Shown piece after piece: positions 1-8,160 of a DNA stretch of 64,000 bases. Both the position numbers and the translations under genes were made by a program. The notes under the pieces were generated by a model that ran no database searches, was not told where the DNA came from, and worked only from the letters and a program-made list of their open reading frames with translations. The first letter of the stretch is position 1. Each line of letters starts with the position of its first letter. Source of the DNA: a bacterium HR21 (lineage in GTDB: Bacteria; Bacteroidota; Ignavibacteria; Kapaibacteriales; HRBIN21); assembly GCA_002898295.1 (NCBI GenBank), contig BEHX01000001.1:201473-265472 (forward strand), read 5' to 3'.

Positions 1-1014
1 AATGCCTACTACAACGCCGAGCGTTGGCAAGACGCGTTGGAGGCATACCGGACGGTAGTAGAGCGCTACCCCAACAGCCCCTATGCCGTTGAAGCAGTCA
101 AGAGTGTGCAGTACTGCCTCCTCGCGCTGGGGCAAACAGAAGAGGCGTATCGGTGGGCGGATACCATCGCAGCACGGTATCCGGCAACACGGCTTGAGGA
201 AGAATCGCGGCTGAAGCGCGCGGAGCTGCTCTTTTCCCAACAGCGCTACGAGGCTGCATTTCGGGAGTTTGCGGAGTTTGCTCGCCGCTATCCATATAGT
301 GAGCGGACACCGGAAGCGCTGTACTGGGCATTTCGCAGTGCGCTGGCTCTGGGAGACGTGCAGGAAGCACGCCGGATGAGCGAGCAGTTGTGCAGGCAGT
401 ATCCGCAGCAGTGGTATAGCGTGCAGAGCCTGCTAGAGCTTGCCCGGTTTGAGGCGCGTCTGGACCTAAGGCGAGCTGATTCGCTGTACCGTGAAGTTGA
501 ACGCCTAGGGGATAGTCTACAGGCAGCCGAGGCAGTATTCCAGCGTGGGGTATTGGCGTATGTGCGCCAGGACACGCTCCAGGCGTTGACGACATGGGCT
601 GAGCTGTTGAGGCGATTTCCAAGTACGGAATTTGCCGATCAGGCACGCTATCAGCTGGCGATGTACTGGCGTGCGCGGGAGCGGTACGATTCGGTGCGGT
701 TGTATTTGGCGCCGGTGGCGCTGCGTTCTGATGAACGTGGGGCAGAGGCGCAGTACTACATTGGGGAGGCGTGGATGCGGGAGGGGCGGTGCGATAGTGC
801 CGTTATTGCATTCAGAGCCCTCCAAACTACTCACCCCGGCACCGAGAACTGGTACTCCCTCAGCCTCCTCTACATGGGCGAATGCTACGAGAGCATGGGC
901 GAAGTAGCGGCAGCTATTGAGGCTTATCGGCTCGTTCTAGCGCTACGCCCTGATGATGAGTACGGGCGGACTGCCCGTAGTCGGTTGAGTCGTCTCCAAC
1001 GAGGGGGTCCATGA
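1..1014 (+). CDS. Tetratricopeptide-repeat protein (5' end outside window)
   Basis: The reading frame is open from base 1, so the start lies upstream; 337 residues are visible. The protein is a string of about 34-residue helical hairpins with the A-x-x-x-F/Y-x-x-x-x-x-x-Y/F-P pattern of TPR/Tol-Pal YbgF-like repeats, for example around residues 7-30, 75-100 and 290-325. It has no enzyme motif and no membrane segment in the visible part. Such proteins are usually periplasmic or lipoprotein scaffolds. Its stop overlaps the start of the next gene (ATGA at 1011), so the two are translationally coupled and probably act together at the envelope. The exact role is unknown. Confidence 0.85.
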   Translation, partial: NAYYNAERWQDALEAYRTVVERYPNSPYAVEAVKSVQYCLLALGQTEEAYRWADTIAARYPATRLEEESRLKRAELLFSQQRYEAAFREFAEFARRYPYSERTPEALYWAFRSALALGDVQEARRMSEQLCRQYPQQWYSVQSLLELARFEARLDLRRADSLYREVERLGDSLQAAEAVFQRGVLAYVRQDTLQALTTWAELLRRFPSTEFADQARYQLAMYWRARERYDSVRLYLAPVALRSDERGAEAQYYIGEAWMREGRCDSAVIAFRALQTTHPGTENWYSLSLLYMGECYESMGEVAAAIEAYRLVLALRPDDEYGRTARSRLSRLQRGGP

Positions 1015-2582
1015 TGCGGGGAAGTATTCTGGTCGGTGCCCTTGTACTGGGTTTCTCGCTTCTCCAGGGGCAAATCTCACCGCCGTTGGAATTGCCAGAG
1101 GTTGTTGTCATTGGCAAGGAAGAACGGGCAATTCCGGGAGGAGCCAAGCAGCCTCCACAGCCACCAGCACCCTTGAAGGGGGCTCTCTTGGATAGCCTCA
1201 ATCCCTTGAGTAAGCACGGGCTTGTCGGCTTCTTCCCACTACCAGCTTTTCCTTCACAACTTTCCTTACCACAGCCCGTTGACCGGTTTGTAGAGGGGAG
1301 TTTGGGGCAGTACACGAGTGCTTCTCTCAGTGGATTCGCTCGCTGGGGAGGGAAAACGACTTTATTGGCTCTGGCAGGATACCTGAATGCTACTCAAGGG
1401 CATGTGCGGGAGGCTGATTCGCTCGGTTTCGGAATCACAATGCAAGCGCGTGTTCTCGCTTTGCCGGAGACTTGGTTTGGGCAGCGTGGCAGCGGTACAG
1501 TAACAGGAGGAGTGCGCTGGAGACAGTACCAGCTCTTCGGAGACTCTGGAGCGCCGCGCCGGTTGTCTTTCGCTGTCGGGCTGCGGGGGGCTTTCGAAGC
1601 GCGACTGAATGCGCTACGGTACGAAGTTGATGCGGACTTTAGCGCGTTTTCCCTCCGGCAGGGGCAAATCATGAGGAGCGAGCAGCATATGCGGGTCCGG
1701 CTCGGTGCACTCTATCCAGATTCTGCTCTTCCGGCTGGTGGGATTGCTTCACAACTGGACATCCGCTTGTGGGAGGAACAGACACAGGTGGTCTGGGAAT
1801 TCCTCGTGCCCGGTATATGGGCACGTTCGCCGTGGCTTTTCCGAGGAGCTGCGGGGATGCAATTGGCACGGCTCTCTCGCGGGCAGATCCACTTTCTGCC
1901 CGCTCTTGAGGGAGAACTCCAATACGGGCTTTCTTCCCGCTGGCGTCTTGTGCTTGCCGGGTGGTCGCGTCTTCAGGAGAAGGGGTGGCGGGAACTCTGG
2001 GAAGCTAATCCGTATGTGGACCTTAGAACCTCCCCAACATCTCCACATGACCGCCTTGCCGCACGAGTGGCGCTTCAGTGGATGCCTGCTGCCTGGGGAA
2101 GCTTGGAAGGCGCTCTACAAGTGCGCTCCGTTGCCCGATGGTGGAGCTGGGAGCGGACGGAAATGGGATTTGCACTCCATACCCTTCCAGTCACGGTCTG
2201 GGAAGCACGGGTAGATGCCTTTGCCCGAATCAGTGAGCATATGACCGTCGGGGGAGCCCTCCAGGGAGGACGGGCAACGACATCGGGCGGTGGGGATGTT
2301 GCCTACTATACGCCGCTCAAGCTTGAGCTCACTTCGGCACAGCGCTGGATGGAAAAGCTGGGCAGTCGCCTTGGCATTGAGATTGTAAGCTCCCGTTCTG
2401 CCGGTGCGCGTGAACGCTTGCCGGGATACGTTCGAATGTGGGGAGAACTCTACTACGAGCTCATGCCCCGCATGATTCTGAAGGCTTTTCTGGACAACCT
2501 ACTCAACGCCGACATTCGGCACTGGAGTGGATACCCGGAGCGTGGGATCTTCTTTGCTGCTGCAGTCCGTTGGAATTGGTAA
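1011..2582 (+). CDS. TonB-dependent-receptor-like outer-membrane barrel lacking a plug domain
   Basis: 523 residues with an N-terminal signal peptide (hydrophobic residues about 5-20, ending LLQGQ). Just after it is a LPEVVVIGKEE segment that resembles the conserved start of TonB-receptor plugs, but no plug of about 120 residues follows. Instead a Pro-rich stretch leads into alternating beta-strand sequence. The C-terminus (DNLLNADIRHWSGYPERG, ending in aromatic RWNW) matches the last strands of TonB-dependent receptor barrels. The length is well short of the usual 650-1000 residues. Upstream it is coupled to the TPR gene, and a SPOR protein and TonB follow. Substrate and function cannot be read from sequence. 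Confidence 0.7.
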   Translation: MMRGSILVGALVLGFSLLQGQISPPLELPEVVVIGKEERAIPGGAKQPPQPPAPLKGALLDSLNPLSKHGLVGFFPLPAFPSQLSLPQPVDRFVEGSLGQYTSASLSGFARWGGKTTLLALAGYLNATQGHVREADSLGFGITMQARVLALPETWFGQRGSGTVTGGVRWRQYQLFGDSGAPRRLSFAVGLRGAFEARLNALRYEVDADFSAFSLRQGQIMRSEQHMRVRLGALYPDSALPAGGIASQLDIRLWEEQTQVVWEFLVPGIWARSPWLFRGAAGMQLARLSRGQIHFLPALEGELQYGLSSRWRLVLAGWSRLQEKGWRELWEANPYVDLRTSPTSPHDRLAARVALQWMPAAWGSLEGALQVRSVARWWSWERTEMGFALHTLPVTVWEARVDAFARISEHMTVGGALQGGRATTSGGGDVAYYTPLKLELTSAQRWMEKLGSRLGIEIVSSRSAGARERLPGYVRMWGELYYELMPRMILKAFLDNLLNADIRHWSGYPERGIFFAAAVRWNW

Positions 2583-2592
2583 GGCGGGGGCA

Positions 2593-3639
2593 ATGGACGA
2601 GCTGTATAGGGAAGAGCAGACAGGTTTTGAGCCGGAGACCGACCAGGAGACCTTCCTCCTGGAGCACCAGGCGTATCCGGGGAGCCTGCCGGAGGAAGTG
2701 CTCAGGGGCGTGGGGGAAGCTCAGGAGGGTGAGGCTGGAGACACTGGAGACGGTGGGGGAGCGGTGGGAGAGAGCATCCAGCTCGATGAAGAACTCCGGC
2801 GCCTCCTGCAGGAAGACGTGCAGCAGGCATCGCGACGGGCTCGGCGGGGGAAGCGCCGAGTCATGCTCGCTGAACCCCCCATGAAGTTGCCTGAGGTAGC
2901 TGCAGAGGCGGTGGAGCTAGACTTGAAGCGTGCTTTCCCGTTCCATCCCTCCCAGTGGGTCGAGGCAGAACAGCGGGAGCTTCCGCCCACACCCCAGGCT
3001 TTGCCGGAGCAAGAGATGGAGACGCGTCGGAGGAAATTGCCAGTCATAGAGCTTGCATTGGTAGCTCTGGTGCTGGCAGGAGGAGCGCTGTTGTGGTATC
3101 AGCTCGGGAGCCAGTCCAGTGGGAGTAGTGCGGAGCAGGGGGGTAAAGGCAGTGGAGCGATGCGGGTTCGGAGTAATGGAGTGGGGCAGGTTAGCGCTCC
3201 CGCGGATATGCGTGCTCCGTTACGAAACGTGGTGGGGATAGAGCCAGTTTCTGTAGAGCCTCAAATGCCGTTATTGCAAACCAACACCCCCAACCCAAAA
3301 ACTCCAAACCAACCCCCCAAAACCCAAAACAACCAAACACTCCCAATTGCTCGCACTCCCCGCTACACTCCGAGCTCACCCCTCCCAGCAGTCACGGCTC
3401 CAACAACTCCACTCCTGTTTACCGTCCAAGTTTACGCCTCACGCTCGTACACCGATGCGGCAGAGCTCGCCGAGCAGTTACGCCGTCGGGGACTTCCTCA
3501 TGTTGTCATCACATCGGCGAGCATTCGTGGGGAGACCTGGTGGCGCGTACGCTTCGGGAGCTATCCCAATCGTCTACAAGCCGAGCGTGAGGCACTCCGA
3601 GCCGGCTTCGCGAACGCCTGGATTGTCCCGCTTCAGTAA
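2593..3639 (+). CDS. SPOR-domain membrane protein
   Basis: 348 residues from ATG 2593, which has a purine-rich AAGGCGGGGG ribosome site just upstream. The first 145 residues are acidic and probably cytoplasmic. One membrane segment follows at about 149-168 (LPVIELALVALVLAGGALLW), then a low-complexity periplasmic linker that changes from Gly/Ser-rich to Pro/Asn/Thr/Gln-rich. A C-terminal SPOR domain occupies about 276-348 (FTVQVYASRSY ... WWRVRFGSYPN). SPOR domains bind denuded peptidoglycan glycans at division sites, so a division or envelope role is likely. The linker sits at a sharp strand-composition change described in the findings. Confidence 0.85.
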   Translation: MDELYREEQTGFEPETDQETFLLEHQAYPGSLPEEVLRGVGEAQEGEAGDTGDGGGAVGESIQLDEELRRLLQEDVQQASRRARRGKRRVMLAEPPMKLPEVAAEAVELDLKRAFPFHPSQWVEAEQRELPPTPQALPEQEMETRRRKLPVIELALVALVLAGGALLWYQLGSQSSGSSAEQGGKGSGAMRVRSNGVGQVSAPADMRAPLRNVVGIEPVSVEPQMPLLQTNTPNPKTPNQPPKTQNNQTLPIARTPRYTPSSPLPAVTAPTTPLLFTVQVYASRSYTDAAELAEQLRRRGLPHVVITSASIRGETWWRVRFGSYPNRLQAEREALRAGFANAWIVPLQ

Positions 3640-3654
3640 CGCCTCAGGAGCTGC

Positions 3655-4425
3655 ATGGCAACCCGCCTAGGACACCGTATGCATTCCCCAGAGACGTTGA
3701 CGCTCCGGATTCCCTGGGATCCCTTGACCGCTCGCGGTTTTCTCGTGGCAGTTGCTCTCCACATCGCTGCCTTCTTCCTCGCCCTCCACATCCGCTGGGA
3801 GCCACAACCGCCCTCACAGCCTGAGACCGCGATGATTCCCATCGAGCTCCTCACACTCGGCTGGGGAGAGGGGGAGAAACCCGCTGGGGGGAATCTCACT
3901 CCCGAGGGAGCGGCACATCGGGGAAAATCGCGGCGAACAGAGCCCCTGGAAGCCTCTCCTACTCGTCCCCGAGCGCAAGCAGCACCGTCTCCTGCTGACA
4001 TTGCACAGGGCATCCCTCGCCCTGTATCGGAGGTTCCATCGAAGGCTCTCACGATCCCGAGCCTGCGCCAAGGGAGCGGAGACGCAGCATCCAGCGGCAC
4101 CCCAGAGGGAAGCGGGCTGGGACGACAAGGCACTGGGAGTGGGAGAGGACTGGGGATTGACATCGAGTGGGGAGGCGGGGGAAATCGCATCGTGCTGTCA
4201 CGGGTGCTGCCTCAGTACCCGCGTGGACACAACGTCTCTGGACGTGTTCGGCTCCGTTTCACCGTTTTGCCCGATGGAACCGTTGGGAGCATCATTCCAA
4301 TCCAGCGGAGCGATCCACTCCTGGAGCGGGCAGCGATTGAGGCACTCCGTCAGTGGCGTTTCAACCCAATCGCAACCTCAACGGAGATGGTCGGCATCAT
4401 CACCTTCACATTCGAGCTGGAGTGA
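3655..4425 (+). CDS. tonB: TonB-family energy transducer
   Basis: 256 residues. A single N-terminal membrane anchor (about 25-45) is followed by a long Pro/Gly/Ser-rich periplasmic spacer and a C-terminal TonB domain (about 180-256). That domain has the usual YPRGHNVSGRVRLRFTVLPDG and AIEALRQWRFNP signatures. TonB proteins pass energy from ExbB/ExbD to outer-membrane receptors. No exbB/exbD is in the window. The start at 3655 has AGGAG five bases upstream; an in-frame ATG eight codons later is possible. It lies 15 bases after the SPOR gene, so it is probably in the same transcript as the upstream barrel gene. Confidence 0.88.
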   Translation: MATRLGHRMHSPETLTLRIPWDPLTARGFLVAVALHIAAFFLALHIRWEPQPPSQPETAMIPIELLTLGWGEGEKPAGGNLTPEGAAHRGKSRRTEPLEASPTRPRAQAAPSPADIAQGIPRPVSEVPSKALTIPSLRQGSGDAASSGTPEGSGLGRQGTGSGRGLGIDIEWGGGGNRIVLSRVLPQYPRGHNVSGRVRLRFTVLPDGTVGSIIPIQRSDPLLERAAIEALRQWRFNPIATSTEMVGIITFTFELE

Positions 4426-4437
4426 GGAGCGCGGACA

Positions 4438-5778
4438 ATGTACCGAATCGCCATTGTCGGGACTGGATACGTCGGGCTTACTACTGGCTTATGCCTGGCC
4501 GAGACGGGGAACGAGGTCATCTGCGTTGATGTTGACACGCACAAAATCGAGCGCTTGCAGCGAGGAGAGGTGCCCTTCTACGAGCCCGGAATTGACCAGC
4601 TTCTGCAGGAAAACCTGCAGCGGGGGAGGGTTCGTTTCACCACGGATCTTCGCACTGCCGCACAGGCTAGCGAAATCGTCATGCTCTGTTTGCCGACACC
4701 ACCGAACGAGGACGGCTCAGCCGATGTCCAGCACGTCTTTGCCGTCGGACAACAGCTCATCAGCATCTACCGCGAGCACCCCCCGGACGCCCCCCGCCTT
4801 GTTGTCCTCAAGAGTACAGTCCCGCCAGGCACGACCCGACAGCTCGGAGACATCTTCCGCCGAGAGCTCCCTACAGTTCCCATTGTCATTGCCAGCAATC
4901 CGGAGTTTCTCAGTCAAGGGGCGGCCGTACAGAACTTCATGAAGCCTGAACGGGTCATCATCGGCACCGAGAACCCCTGGGCAGCGGAAGTACTGCGCAA
5001 GCTCTACGAGCCCTTTGTCCGCACGGGCAATCCTGTCTACGTCATGGACGAGACCAGCGCCGAGCTAACAAAGTACGCGGCAAATGCCTTCCTGGCGCTC
5101 CGCATCTCGTTTATGAACGAGCTGTCGGCTTACTGCGAGGCAGTCGGTGCTGACATTGAGCAGGTCCGTCTTGGGATTGGAGCTGACTCTCGGATCGGGA
5201 AGCGCTATCTCTTTCCGGGATTGGGCTATGGAGGAAGTTGCCTGCCGAAGGACGTGCGGGCGCTCATTCGGTCAGCTTCCAGAGCCGGTGTGGAGCTGCG
5301 GATTGTCCCAGCAATCGAGGAAGTCAATCGGCGGCAATTGGAGCGCTTTGTGGAGAAAATCCGTGCCCGCTTCTGCGGGGACGTCCGAGGACGGCTCTTC
5401 GCACTCTGGGGTGCAGCATTCAAGCCGAACACCGACGATATCCGGGAAGCCCCAGCTCTCTTCGTGATTGACACGCTTCTCCACGCAGGGGCTGCTATCC
5501 GGGTCTACGATCCGCGGGCACTGGAGAATTTACGACGACGCTACGGTGAACAGCTCCAGTACGCTGATTCTCCTTACTCTTGTGCGAAGGGGGCAGAAGC
5601 GCTCATCATCGTCACTGAGTGGGCGGAGTTCCGGAATCCGGACTTCCAGCTGCTGCGGCAGCTTCTCCGGCAACCGCTCATCTTTGACGGGCGCAACCTC
5701 TTTGCGCTAGCGGATATCCAGCAACATGGCTTCGAGTACCATAGCATTGGGCGCGCCTGTGTCTGCCCGCCAGCTTGA
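4438..5778 (+). CDS. ugd: UDP-glucose 6-dehydrogenase
   Basis: 446 residues, the usual family length. The enzyme oxidises UDP-glucose to UDP-glucuronate with two NAD+ for surface polysaccharide synthesis. An N-terminal Rossmann motif (IAIVGTGYVGLTTG) is followed by the central dimerisation region with ELTKYAANAFLA, the catalytic Cys near residue 268 in GYGGSCLPKD, and a C-terminal UDP-binding domain with AFKPNTDDIREAP. A GAGGAG ribosome site lies nine bases before ATG 4438. It starts 12 bases after tonB. No other sugar-nucleotide gene is adjacent, so the polymer it feeds is unknown. GDP-mannose dehydrogenase is the main alternative, but the motifs fit Ugd better. Confidence 0.93.
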   Translation: MYRIAIVGTGYVGLTTGLCLAETGNEVICVDVDTHKIERLQRGEVPFYEPGIDQLLQENLQRGRVRFTTDLRTAAQASEIVMLCLPTPPNEDGSADVQHVFAVGQQLISIYREHPPDAPRLVVLKSTVPPGTTRQLGDIFRRELPTVPIVIASNPEFLSQGAAVQNFMKPERVIIGTENPWAAEVLRKLYEPFVRTGNPVYVMDETSAELTKYAANAFLALRISFMNELSAYCEAVGADIEQVRLGIGADSRIGKRYLFPGLGYGGSCLPKDVRALIRSASRAGVELRIVPAIEEVNRRQLERFVEKIRARFCGDVRGRLFALWGAAFKPNTDDIREAPALFVIDTLLHAGAAIRVYDPRALENLRRRYGEQLQYADSPYSCAKGAEALIIVTEWAEFRNPDFQLLRQLLRQPLIFDGRNLFALADIQQHGFEYHSIGRACVCPPA

Positions 5779-5801
5779 GCTTGGCACAAAACATCCGATA
5801 A
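5775..5801 (+). promoter_or_regulatory. Sigma28 (FliA)-like promoter upstream of fliL
   Basis: TTGAGCTT, an 11-base spacer, then TCCGATAA. The flagellar sigma28 consensus is TAAAGTTT-N11-GCCGATAA, so the downstream box matches 7 of 8 bases, the upstream box 5 of 8, and the spacing is exact. It overlaps the ugd stop codon and ends 33 bases before fliL. Flagellar context supports it. It is a reading of one sequence, so chance is not excluded. Confidence 0.4.
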
Positions 5802-5834
5802 TCTACGTCGGTCTTCCCACGAACATGGGCTGCT

Positions 5835-6344
5835 ATGGCGGAAGCGGACAGCGGGAAGGAGAAAGCATCGAAAAAGGGGCTTAGCCTCCCGGTGCTCATT
5901 GGACTTGTGCTCGGGGCGGTTGTGATCCAGGTGGGTGTTCTCTTCGTGCTCTTCCGAGTCTTTCTGGCGCCACACTCTCCAGCGTCGGCTCCACCTGCGG
6001 AGACTACGCAAAAGCCGGCGGCTGTTTCAGAATCCTTCCCCTCCGGGGTCATTGTGCCAGTAGAGGATCTCGTGGTCAATCCTCGGGGTTCGTCATCTCG
6101 GTACGTGCTGGTTGCCCTAGGACTGGAGGTCGCCGACGGCAAGCAAGCAGAACGTCTGCGGCAGGAGCTTATGATCCCCGTGCGGGACCGCATCATGTCC
6201 GTTGTCACCTCATACTCCATCGAGGAGCTCCAAGGCACCGGAATCCGGGACAGTCTCCGGGTCCGCATCCGGAAAGAGCTCGCTGAAGTATTGCCTGGCA
6301 TTGAGGTGCGGAACGTGTACTTCTCCAAGTTCGTCATCCAGTAA
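5835..6344 (+). CDS. fliL: Flagellar basal-body-associated protein FliL
   Basis: 169 residues. A short Lys-rich cytoplasmic tail, one membrane helix (about 17-45), a Pro/Ala linker, and the periplasmic FliL domain. This includes VEDLVVNPRGSSSRYVLVALGLE, the VRDRIMSVVTSYSIEEL segment, and a final NVYFSKFVIQ that matches the family's YFT-F-V-Q end. FliL surrounds the stator at the flagellar motor and supports torque or stator engagement. It is the first gene of a fliL-fliM-fliN-fliO block, 12 bases before fliM. The ribosome site is weak. Confidence 0.9.
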   Translation: MAEADSGKEKASKKGLSLPVLIGLVLGAVVIQVGVLFVLFRVFLAPHSPASAPPAETTQKPAAVSESFPSGVIVPVEDLVVNPRGSSSRYVLVALGLEVADGKQAERLRQELMIPVRDRIMSVVTSYSIEELQGTGIRDSLRVRIRKELAEVLPGIEVRNVYFSKFVIQ

Positions 6345-6356
6345 GAGCATGCAGCC

Positions 6357-7346
6357 ATGCCGCAAGTGTTGAGCCAGCAGGAAATTGATTCCCTCATTGC
6401 CGGGATTGCCAGCGGGACAGTCGAGGTAGAAGAGCTCCTCCAGGAGCAGCCGAAAACAGTGCTCCCGTACGATTTTCGTCGTCCGAACCGGATTTCGAAA
6501 GTTCAGCTCCGCTCTTTGCAGTCCATCCACGAGTCATTTGCCGAGACGGTTGCCTACTACCTCCTTTCCCGGCTTCAGACGCTGTCCTCCATCACCATCT
6601 CCTCTGTTGACCAGCTTTTCTACTCGGAGTACCTGCTGTCCTTGCCGCGTCCGGGCTGCCTCTACATTGTAGCTGTCGGAGACGCGCAGCGTCACATTAT
6701 TCTGGAGCTCAGTCCGCAGCTGGCGCTGGTCATCGTTGAGCGGCTCCTCGGTGGGGAAGGAACAGCTGTCCCTCCCAAGGCACGCTCCATAACCCCGATT
6801 GAGCAAGCGGTTCTGAAAGGCGTCGTTGAACACATCCTGCAAGTTCTCGAAGAGAGCTGGAGTACAACTGCCCCGATGCACTTCCAGCTCGTCCGCATGG
6901 AGACCGAACCGGAGTTTGTGCAAATTGCGTCCGCCTCGGAGATCGTTGTCGTCGTGGGCATGCAAGTGATGCTGGGCATTCACTCCTACACGATGAGTCT
7001 GTGCTATCCAACCTTCGCGCTGGAAGATGTCTTGAGCCGCCTGGAACGGCAGCAGGTAACCCACGTTGCCAGTCCGGAGCAGCAGCGACGGAACGCCGCG
7101 ATTATTCAGAAGCACTTGCAGAGCATCCCGCTGCAGGTGTCCGTCGAACTCGGGAAAGCCACTATCACAGTAGCAGAACTCCTCCAGCTGCGGGTCGGTG
7201 ACGTCCTCCGCCTGGATACCCAGACTACCGAACTGCTCCCGCTTGCCATCGAGGGGCAACCGAAGCTGTGGGTCCGTCCAGGCAGCATCGCTGGACGACG
7301 TGCCGTCCAGGTTGTCCGTCCCATCCGCCCGGAGGAAATCAGTTGA
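6357..7346 (+). CDS. fliM: Flagellar motor switch protein FliM
   Basis: 329 residues, normal for the family. The N-terminus LSQQEIDSLIAGI is the CheY-P binding peptide. A middle domain follows with YDFRRPNRISKVQLRSLQSIHE, and a C-terminal SpoA/FliN-like domain (about 250-320) with LGKATITVAELLQLRVGDVLRLD. FliM forms the middle of the C-ring and turns bound CheY-P into a change of rotation, so a chemotaxis system is expected elsewhere in the genome. It lies between fliL and fliN with very short gaps. Confidence 0.95.
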   Translation: MPQVLSQQEIDSLIAGIASGTVEVEELLQEQPKTVLPYDFRRPNRISKVQLRSLQSIHESFAETVAYYLLSRLQTLSSITISSVDQLFYSEYLLSLPRPGCLYIVAVGDAQRHIILELSPQLALVIVERLLGGEGTAVPPKARSITPIEQAVLKGVVEHILQVLEESWSTTAPMHFQLVRMETEPEFVQIASASEIVVVVGMQVMLGIHSYTMSLCYPTFALEDVLSRLERQQVTHVASPEQQRRNAAIIQKHLQSIPLQVSVELGKATITVAELLQLRVGDVLRLDTQTTELLPLAIEGQPKLWVRPGSIAGRRAVQVVRPIRPEEIS

Positions 7347-7365
7347 ACAGCTCCCAAAGCTCGCC

Positions 7366-7791
7366 ATGGCAGAGCAGGAACCGCTCCAGCCGAACCCGTC
7401 ATCTGAAGAGACCTTCGAGCCAATCAGTAGCCCCCCTGAAGGTGAAGCAGGAACAGCATCCTCGGAGAGCACACCTTCGACTGCTGCCCCTGAGTCTCCG
7501 ACACCAGAGGCACAACAGCTCCTCTATGACCCGAAGCTCGAATTGCTCCTCAGCATTCAACTCCCCATCTCCGTCGAGCTCGGGCGAACGACGATGTACA
7601 TTCGGGACATCCTCCGCCTCGGGCGTGGCTCAGTTATTGAGTTCGACCGTCTCATCACCGACCCTGTCGATGTGCTCGTCAATGGGAAGAAGATCGCCGA
7701 AGGAGAGGTCGTTGTCGTAGACAAACACTTCGGCATCCGGATCACAACGCTTGTAGAACCGGCAGAGCGGTTACAAGGACTGCGCCGATAA
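7366..7791 (+). CDS. fliN: Flagellar motor switch protein FliN
   Basis: 141 residues from ATG 7366; the frame is open further upstream but overlaps fliM. The N-terminal 55 residues are Pro/Ser/Glu-rich and disordered. The C-terminal SpoA domain (about 60-135) carries LLSIQLPISVELGRTTMYIRDILRLGRGSVIEFDR split by standard landmarks, then VDVLVNGKKIAEGEVVVVDKHFGIRI, the FliN hallmark. FliN forms the bottom of the C-ring and docks the FliH-bound export cargo. It is followed after three bases by fliO. Confidence 0.94.
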   Translation: MAEQEPLQPNPSSEETFEPISSPPEGEAGTASSESTPSTAAPESPTPEAQQLLYDPKLELLLSIQLPISVELGRTTMYIRDILRLGRGSVIEFDRLITDPVDVLVNGKKIAEGEVVVVDKHFGIRITTLVEPAERLQGLRR

Positions 7792-7794
7792 GCA

Positions 7795-8157
7795 ATGTCA
7801 GGAGAGATGCTCGTACGCACGATTCTCATCCTGCTGGGGTTCTTCGCTGTCCTGCTCGCTGCCGCATACTGGATTCGCCGGTGGGCCTGGGGAGCAGCAG
7901 CCACCACACAGCTCCACATCCTGGCCCGCATTCCGCTCCCACCGAAGGCACTGCTCTATGCCCTCCGCGTCGGTGAGAAGGTATTGCTCTTGGGCGTGAC
8001 CGAGCATGCAGTGAACCTGCTGCAGGAATACACGCTCGAGGAATGGGAAGCCACGGGCATGGGGAAGACCTCCCGTCTCGCTGCCCGCCCGTCCTTGCTC
8101 GGGGCAGGCGAGGTACTGCGTGGCTTCCTCCAGCGGAAACGTCATCCAGCCCTCTAA
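7795..8157 (+). CDS. fliO: Flagellar biosynthesis protein FliO
   Basis: 120 residues. One membrane helix at about 8-28 is followed by a small cytoplasmic domain with LHILARIPLPPKALLYALRVGEKVLLLGVTEH, the pattern of FliO, which helps assemble the FliP ring of the flagellar export gate. It is the last gene of the block. fliP, fliQ and fliR, which normally follow, are absent: a convergent unrelated gene ends three bases downstream. The short, poorly conserved family makes the call good but not certain. Confidence 0.8.
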   Translation: MSGEMLVRTILILLGFFAVLLAAAYWIRRWAWGAAATTQLHILARIPLPPKALLYALRVGEKVLLLGVTEHAVNLLQEYTLEEWEATGMGKTSRLAARPSLLGAGEVLRGFLQRKRHPAL

Positions 8158-8160
8158 GCC

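Noticed and set aside
3277..3348. A/C-only stretch considered as a telomere-like or CRISPR-like repeat
   Set aside because: There is no regular unit, and it encodes the linker of an intact SPOR protein in frame.
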